Shown here: piece after piece, positions 17,294-23,418 of the stretch
Layout of the letters: the number at the start of each line of letters is the position of its first letter
How positions within the stretch are numbered: the first letter of the stretch is position 1
DNA from: Ministeria vibrans ATCC 50519
Taxonomy: Eukaryota; Opisthokonta; Filasterea
Length of the DNA stretch: 23,418 bases
Assembly (NCBI GenBank): GCA_943704425.1
Contig: CALSCP010001971.1
Coordinates: 1 to 23,418, forward strand
Direction: 5' to 3'
The notes under the pieces: model-generated
What the model saw: the letters and a program-made list of their open reading frames with translations, nothing else
What the model was told of the DNA's origin: nothing
Databases searched by the model: none
Made by a program: the position numbers and the translations under genes

Positions 17294-20200
17294 ATGCTCT
17301 CCTCAGGCTCAGAAGATGATGACGACTCGCTGAATGTGATTCGTATCAACGAAGACTACAAGAAGAAATACGAGATTCGCAAGGATCGCGATGAACGAAT
17401 GCGACGTAAGACTCAACGTGCCCTCCATCCACTTGCGATCCAGCGTCGCAGATGCACGCATGAGCATGTGCACGTGTGTGCGTGTCTCGCCGTCCCTGCG
17501 ACGCTGTCTTTCTCGGCTGTGCTTTGCCATGCATCTCATCTCGTGCTCACATTTATGTCTCTGTGTGTTCTGTGTCTGTGCGTGTAGTGCAAGACAAATA
17601 CGGGGTAAAGGCCGGCGATGAGGTTGACTCGGATGTGTCTGAGTCGACTTCCGAGTCGGAGGACAGCGACGCGGAAATGATGACGGAGAATGTCGAGAAG
17701 AACATTTTGCGCACTCTGTCGATGATCCGAAAACGCGATCCGCGCATTTACGATGCCAACGAGACCTTTTTCGAAGCAGCGCCTGCTGAAGGTGGGGGCA
17801 ATGCCACCGGCGAGGAGAGTGCTAAGAAAAAGAAGGAAAAGCGCATGACACTGCGCGACTTTGAGCGAAAGGAACTGCTGGAGAAGGGTGCAGAGAAGGC
17901 GTTTGCCGAGGATGAGGACGATCCCGACGCACTCGCCGCCAAGGCAAAGTCTGGCTCCTTGTCGTACTTTGAAGAACAGGCGGCGGCACGCGAAGCACTC
18001 AAACGGCAACTGGTACTGACGCATCGACAGAGAGAGAGAGAGAGAGGAGGGGGAGAAAGAAACAAAGTGAGAGAGAGAGAAACAAAAGATTCTCATGTGC
18101 AGTGCCAATACGTTGCGTAGGACTCCGACGACAGCGACGACGAGGATATCTTTCAAACGAGGCCGAAAACAGTAGAGGAGAAGCAAAAGGAGGAGGCAGA
18201 CTATCGTCGATGGCTTCGTGTAAGCAATGCAATCACGAGAACGAGAGACACATTGTTGACTCGTATCATCATCATAATGTGTAGGGCGAAAAATCACGAC
18301 TGGACAATACACAAGAGGAGGCCGACTTTGATGCACTGGGACGTCTTTGGCGGGATCCCAACCTAGACGAAAACGAGCAGTTCCTTCGGGACTACGTGCT
18401 GGGGCGACAGTGGACGGAGCGCAAGAACACGGGAGGCCATGACGCGGACGACGAGGAAGATGAGGCGCACCTCGACGACCAGGATGAGTTTGAGCGTGCG
18501 TACAACTTTCGCTTTGAAGAGCCAGATGGGAGTACGGCAACGACACTTGATTGAGAGACGTGTATATGTGACTGATTTGCGTCGTATTTTCTGTTTGTTT
18601 TTGACTCAGACACGATTCAGACGTATCCGCGAAACATTGATATGTCATTGCGACGCAAAGACGAACGACGCAAAGAGAAGCGAAAGGAACGAGAGACGCG
18701 CAAAGAGCACGAGAAGGAGATGAAGCGCGAAGAAATGCGCCGACTGAAGAACCTAAAGAAGAAGGAGATCTTTGAGAGGCTCAAGAAAATCAAAGAATTG
18801 TCAGGTAACCATCATCATCATCGAGAGAGAGAGAGGAGGGGGAGGAGGAAGAAAGAAACAAAGTGAGAAAGGAGGCAAGGAATAGAGAGAGAAGCAAATT
18901 AGTGAATTAGAGAGCAACAACAAAATATTAGAGAGAGAAACAAAGTGATAGGGAGACGGACAAGAGTGGCAGACGGAAAAAGTAATGTGTGTCTCGTATG
19001 TATTTTGAATGTATGCATGTCTGACGCCCACTTTAATTTGATGTGATAGGGATGAAAGGAGAGGAGAAAGGGACGTTCTTTGACGAAGTTGATTTGGACG
19101 GGGAGTTTGACGAGGAGGCGCACAATGCGACCCTTGCCAAGATGTTTAATGATGATTTCTACGCAGCGGAAGAGGTAACGCATTTCGACGTGGTGTCGTA
19201 CACGACTTAAGCCTGTGATGTGTAGAGCGAGAAACCGGTGTTTGACGACGAGGAGACGGCGTTTCTGGGACTGGATGAGGAGATGCAGGAGTACAGTCGA
19301 GGCGGAGGAGGCGAGGATGGGGATGGGGAAGAGGTTGACTTGCGGGCGCTGGAGCGGGAAGGGTGGGGGGAGGCCGATGCCGAGGGTGCCACGATTGTCG
19401 AAGGGGAGAGCAAGCGACAGCGGAAGCAGCGGCGGAAGCGAGAGCGACGGAGGGAAGAGGAGGGAGAGCAACGCAGACTGTTTGAGGCGAGTTTCAATGT
19501 CGATGCGGACGAGACTGAGGGGCAGCAGAGGGCACACGACGAACCACAGACGACCAGTAGTAAGATGAAGAAGAAGACGTTTGACGAGTATGCCGAGGAG
19601 CTGTACCAGTTGGACATGGAGGATGTGGTGGCGGGCGAGCCGACGCGTTTTAAGTACCGCCCGGTGCCCGGTAAGGCGCACATACCGTTCAGTGTACTCA
19701 TTCACTCACTCACTTGTTGCCGTACGCCCCCGTAGCAAATGACTTTGGATTGAGCACTGAGGAGGTTTTGTTGGCGGACGAGCGCGATCTGAACAAGTGG
19801 GTGAGTGTGAAGCGGATGACGCAGTATCGCGATGAGGATGAGGAGGCGCGTGACCGACGGTTTTTCCGCAAACGAGGACGCAACTTTGAATTGAAACGAC
19901 GAGTGTTGACGTCGTTGGAGAAGAAGCTGATTGCGGAGCGACAGGAGAAGAAAATGGAGAGGGGAACGCAGTGGAATAATGGGGGAGAGGCAGAGGGAGG
20001 GATGAAGAAGGAGAAGAAGAAGAAGCGAAAGGCGGTGGAGGAGGAAGAAGGGAAAGAAGAGGGAGAGAAGGAGGGGAAGAAGAAGAGGAGACGGATGGAG
20101 GAAGCATCGAAGAGTGAAGAGACCGCTACGGAACCCGAGGCAGAGACGAAGAAGAAGAAGAAGAAGAAGAAGGGAGTGACGAGTGTGGAGAGCGGCGCGG

Positions 20201-20298
20201 TGCGCGGAATGGACAGTGAGCGATTGGCTGCGTATGGGATTAAGGTGCCCAAGAAGAAGAAGAAGAAGAGTAAGAAGAAGAGCACGAATGAAGAGTGA
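17294..20298 (+). CDS. KRI1: KRI1 homologue, nucleolar 40S ribosome biogenesis factor
   Basis: Eight exons (17294-17405, 17588-18012, 18121-18219, 18285-18531, 18610-18804, 19050-19174, 19226-19670, 19736-20298) give 736 residues, stop TGA; human KRI1 is about 700. Family markers in order are [10 protein letters not shown]...LQDKYG near the N-terminus, an acidic block, [23 protein letters not shown] with TYPRN then [12 protein letters not shown] (about 285-315), and the Kri1 C-terminal domain [20 protein letters not shown] followed by [20 protein letters not shown]. The long Lys-rich tail is a likely nucleolar localisation signal. In yeast Kri1 binds Krr1 and is needed for early 40S assembly. 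Introns are 51-245 nt; introns 2 and 5 carry purine-rich copies of the dispersed motif. Its 3' end is 38 bp from the AGMO stop. Confidence 0.97.
18028..18091 (-). repeat. Dispersed motif in KRI1 intron 2
   Basis: A GA run followed by GAAAGAAACAAAGTGAGAGA and GAGAGAAACAAAAG, which is the reverse complement of the motif at 71-137. It is purine-rich on the KRI1 sense strand. Confidence 0.8.
18819..18962 (-). repeat. Dispersed motif copies in KRI1 intron 5
   Basis: Purine-rich DNA with one copy near 18850 (AGAAAGAAACAAAGTGAGAA) and another near 18932-18955 (GAGAGAGAAACAAAGTGATA), separated by diverged AT/GA sequence. It occupies most of the 245-nt intron. Confidence 0.85.
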
Positions 20299-20336
20299 TG
20301 ATTCATTAGAATTATGAAAGCTTTTTATCTTTCATC

Positions 20337-22369
20337 TCAGTGGGTTTTGATTTTGGGCTTGGGAGGCGCGTCAAAGATGCGCTGGTTAAAGTAGAGAATC
20401 CAAACGAGAGAGGAGAGGTAGAAAATTCGAAGAGGGCGCAAAAAAGAGTCGGGAGAGAGGGGCGAAGAGGAGAGGAAAGAGGCAAAGGGAGCAGAAGAAG
20501 TGCGGAAGAGGAAAAGGTCGGTGGTGAGAAAGAGGGCGAGGCGAGCAGATTCGATGACGATGGCCCGCGTGAAGGAGGACGGGTTGTTGTTGAAGAGTAC
20601 CCCGTAGGAGTAGAGGGTGAGAACGATGAAGAGGGCCGCACAACAGGAGAGAGACTGAAAGGGAGAGAGAAAAAGAAAAAGTCAGTGAGTGAGTAAGTGA
20701 GTGTATGTACGTGTGTGTGTGAGAGTGAGTGAGTGAGTGTATGTATGTATGTATGTGTATGTGTGTGTGTGTCTTTGTGGCATATGTGTGATACTTTATA
20801 GCGAGTATCTTTGTAGTGTGTATCTTTGCGGTATATATCTTTGTGATGTGTGTGTGTGTGTGTGTGTGATGCAACATGAGCAACATGATATCAAACAACG
20901 TACGTAGGGAATGTGCGTGGCAAAGCGCTCGGTAGTGATGAGAATGAACAAGGCGGTGATGGGGAGCCAGTGTGTAAAGAGGTAGCACATGAGGGCGGTG
21001 GGCAGGGAGCGGCCAAACTTGGGCATAGGGGCATGAACGTCGGGAATGTCCTCGAGCAGGCCGGTGCGAGGTGTGTCGTCGTGCCAGCCGGGTCCGTAGA
21101 AGAGAGTCTTGAGGCGCGCAGTGACAGTGGGAATGCATACGGCAGTAGACACGACGTGCCACAGATGGTGCAACTGCGTCCAAATGGGGTCCCATGTCTC
21201 CAGTGGGTGCGTCAGTCCATACACAACCTACCAAACAGCGGCAAAAGACAGACAGCGACAGAGAGAGAAAAACAAAAAAGCAACGCAACGCAACCAATCA
21301 CAAAGTGAAAGACAGAAGAAGAGAGAAGAAGAGAAAGAGAGGCGTGAGTCAGTCGAAAAATGTCATCAACAAAACAAAATCAAAAAAGGTACCTCTTCGT
21401 GCTCTGCCTCGAATGTGCCAAAAAGCCGGTCCCAGATGATGAGTGTTCCAGCGTAGTTCTTGTCGATGCAGTAGCGGTTGCGCCCATGGTGCACACGGTG
21501 ATGGCTTGGTGTGTTCAAAACCCATTCCAGAGGGCCCAACGAATCAATGGCCTAAGGAATGAATGTGAACACAACTAGAGGTAGAATGACAAACAAAATC
21601 TCTACCTGAGTGTGAATCCAAAACTGGTAGAGTGTGTTAAACTGACGATGAAGAGCCATGATGGACGGGGGGATGCAGATGGCAGCAGGCAAGTAGAAGA
21701 AGAGCGAGGTGAGACCTTGAATGGAGCTCTGCCGCAGAGCGGTTGTGAGGTTGTAATCCTCCGACGAGTGGTGGACGACATGGCCCGCCCAGATGATGTT
21801 TACTTCGTGCGACATGCGATGGAACCAGTAGTAGCAGAAGTCCACGACAAAGAAGGTGATCCACCAGGTGTAGGGCGAGTCCCACGGCAGTGCGAAGACG
21901 TGGAAGTGGTTGTAGCACCAAATGTACGACGCCATCTCAATGCCAAAGTACAGGAAGCGCTGCACCAGCTGCTGTGTCATGCCAGCAGCAACGTTGCCAA
22001 ACGCTCCATTCAGATTGTACGCCTTGCTCAGCTTCGCGCGACTCTCCATTGCCAAGAGAGCAATCTCAACGACAACACAAAGGAAGAACAACATTGATGA
22101 CATCGCAATGTAGTTTGGCACCTGCAGAGACGAGCGGGTGAGCATGGCGCGCGAACGCGGCGTGACGCGTGGGCACTTACATCCTCGACCTTCTCGACCG
22201 CCCACGACGGCGTCGTCATGTAGAAGAGGGCGGCAAAGCCTTGATCATCAAAAATTGAAAAATGAATATAAAAATATTGAGAACAGTTACTCTCCTTTCT
22301 TGGAAGTTGTTCTTCCTTACCATGGAGTAGGCGGCCACTGAGACCTTCGATAGGAAAGGCGTGTAGCAT
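20337..22369 (-). CDS. AGMO: Alkylglycerol monooxygenase (TMEM195-type)
   Basis: Six exons (22369-22321, 22239-22181, 22121-21606, 21551-21393, 21227-20904, 20654-20337) give 474 residues, stop TGA; human AGMO is 445. It is a fatty-acid-hydroxylase-superfamily membrane enzyme that cleaves the ether bond of alkylglycerols using O2 and tetrahydrobiopterin, in the ER in animals. The di-iron His motifs are present: HRMSH (137-141), HVVHH (150-154) and HHRVHH (225-230). Surrounding sequence is strongly AGMO-like: [47 protein letters not shown] and [12 protein letters not shown]. Several hydrophobic membrane segments flank these, and the final exon encodes a hydrophobic C-terminal part ending in a basic tail. 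The exon 2 acceptor is AAG. The superfamily also includes sterol desaturases, but these motifs are closer to AGMO. The gene converges on KRI1 with a 38-bp gap. Confidence 0.94.
20690..20870. repeat. GTGA/GTAT/GT low-complexity tract in AGMO intron 5
   Basis: Alternating GTGAGTGA, GTATGTAT and GT repeats make up most of this 249-nt intron. No other function is apparent. Confidence 0.85.
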
Positions 22370-22611
22370 AGCAAAATAAAAAGTGTGTGTTTAGTGTTAA
22401 AGTCAGAATATTACAATCATACAGATAATTATAATGTCGATGTCGGGCTCATGTCTGCAGTGATTCAGCGGAATCAGCTGCCTCTTGCCTTTCTGCAGTG
22501 AGTCTGCATTCTCATGAGCTAAACTCATTTGACTCATTCTGGGGTGATTCAGTGTGTAAGTAAGTCCTGTAAACAACCGATTAACAGTTTAACTCAGTCT
22601 TGTTTTGATAA
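22370..22611. promoter_or_regulatory. Shared promoter region between AGMO and the ankyrin/DHHC-like gene
   Basis: The 242 bp between divergent starts contain TGATTCA at 22461-22467 and 22545-22551 and TGACTCA at 22530-22536. The first forms a perfect 6-bp inverted repeat with GAATCA at 22471-22476. TGACTCA is the classical AP-1/Gcn4-type bZIP core, so a bZIP-controlled promoter is possible but untested. Confidence 0.45.
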
Positions 22612-23418
22612 ATGGCTGCGTGCAGTCCCGCCAAACCCGCATCAAGCAAAACAATGGCACGCGTGCCTGATCTCCCGCCCTTTTTAGAGGCTGCTCGTGT
22701 CGGTGATGTGGACAAAATTGACGAAATGCTCAAGGTCGGAAAATTCCCCATTGGGCTCTCTCTGTCTTCCCACTCTCCTTCACCGTCTGCCCATGCTGGT
22801 TCATTCTAGGCGGATCCGCGTGTTGCAAATGACACACACACTGACGGCACCACCGCGCTGCACTGGGCGGCGATTGAGAATCAGACGGGCGTTGTGGCGC
22901 GCCTGCTCAACTCACCCGTCAATCGAGACGCACGCGGCACCACACTGGCTGCGCACGCGCTGCATTGGGCTGCCAGGATGGGACACATTGAATCGTGCCA
23001 GCTGTTCCTTGCAAGCGGGGTGTTTGTGGACGTGGTCGATGCAGACGGCGTCACGCCGCTTCTCTTCTCTGCCGGCTGCGCCCACGCGCCCCTCGCCGCG
23101 TTTCTGATTGCCCGCGGTGCCAATGTCAACCACCAGGACAATGCCGGTACGAAGTGCGTCGGCGTGGGCCGTGGTTTGCCCAAGGACAAGGCAGTGCACT
23201 GCATTGAATCAATCTCACTCGCGCGCTTTAAGGAATGTGTGCTCTTGCGTGGGCGATGCGGCGCAAAGCACCCACCGAAGTGCTCTCGGCGCTCTTGGCC
23301 AACGACGCGTCGGTGTTTCTCCGTGACAAGAACGACTGGTCGAGTAAGGAGAGCTGAACTAACATGTCCCAAGCGCCTATGCTAATGTATGCCCCCCCCT
23401 TCCACGCGAGCACCCTGT
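22612..23418 (+). CDS. Ankyrin-repeat protein 5' end, possibly Akr1/HIP14-type palmitoyltransferase (partial)
   Basis: Three exons are visible (22612-22734, 22810-23146, 23233-23343); a donor GTAAGG at 23344 leads to sequence beyond the window. The 190 readable residues contain ankyrin repeats: LPPFLEAARVGDVDKIDEML, TTALHWAAIENQTGVVARLL, HALHWAARMGHIESCQLFL, then VTPLLFSAGCAHAPLAAFLI with GANVNHQDNAG and ALAWAMRRKAP. The first intron starts GTCGG, a weak donor, chosen because it restores the repeat frame. The repeat spacing and a segment between repeats 2 and 3 (VNRDARGTTLAAHALHWAAR) recall the N-terminal ankyrin domain of DHHC palmitoyltransferases such as Akr1 and ZDHHC17. The DHHC domain itself is not in the window, so the assignment is tentative. 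The ankyrin-protein call is secure. Confidence 0.8.

Overview
The window is nuclear DNA of a compact, intron-rich eukaryote, probably a unicellular or early-branching unikont (opisthokont- or amoebozoan-related). That placement is an inference. The evidence is the gene content: an exon-junction protein, SSU-processome proteins, a tetrahydrobiopterin-type alkylglycerol monooxygenase, a White-Collar-2-like PAS/GATA factor and a selenocysteine glutathione peroxidase. Twelve protein genes carry 43 complete GT-AG introns, most 49-250 nt long. Exon joins were chosen by eye from reading phase and protein-family continuity; every complete gene closes to an exact multiple of three.

Layout (coding spans). 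XPO7-like exportin 3' end (+, to 570); SIR2 deacylase (-, 641-1652); MAGOH (-, 1943-3101); WDR75/Utp17 (+, 3240-6876); uroporphyrinogen decarboxylase (-, 6972-8413); glutathione peroxidase with an in-frame TGA (+, 8558-9399); an 800-bp stretch with one doubtful small ORF; PAS/GATA factor (-, 10201-13236); short ankyrin-repeat protein (-, 13657-15283); secreted tandem 2-oxoglutarate oxygenase (-, 15529-17139); KRI1 (+, 17294-20298); AGMO (-, 20337-22369); 5' end of an ankyrin protein, possibly an Akr1/HIP14-type palmitoyltransferase (+, 22612 to the edge). Genes often alternate in strand. Convergent pairs lie 38-95 bp apart and divergent pairs share 138-242 bp, so bidirectional promoters and touching 3' ends are likely.

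The genes are mostly unrelated housekeeping functions: nuclear export, mRNA surveillance, ribosome biogenesis (WDR75 and KRI1), haem synthesis and lipid metabolism. The most notable item is the glutathione peroxidase. The codon at the catalytic Cys/Sec position is TGA, the sequence on both sides aligns with the family without a gap, and four other genes here use TGA as a normal stop. It is therefore best read as a selenoprotein, although no convincing SECIS element was found by eye. Other points of interest are a 2OG-oxygenase with a degenerate N-terminal and an intact C-terminal domain, a dispersed motif containing CTATCACTTTGTTTCTTTCT, and unusual splice sites (GTAC donors outnumber GTAA; TAG acceptors outnumber CAG).
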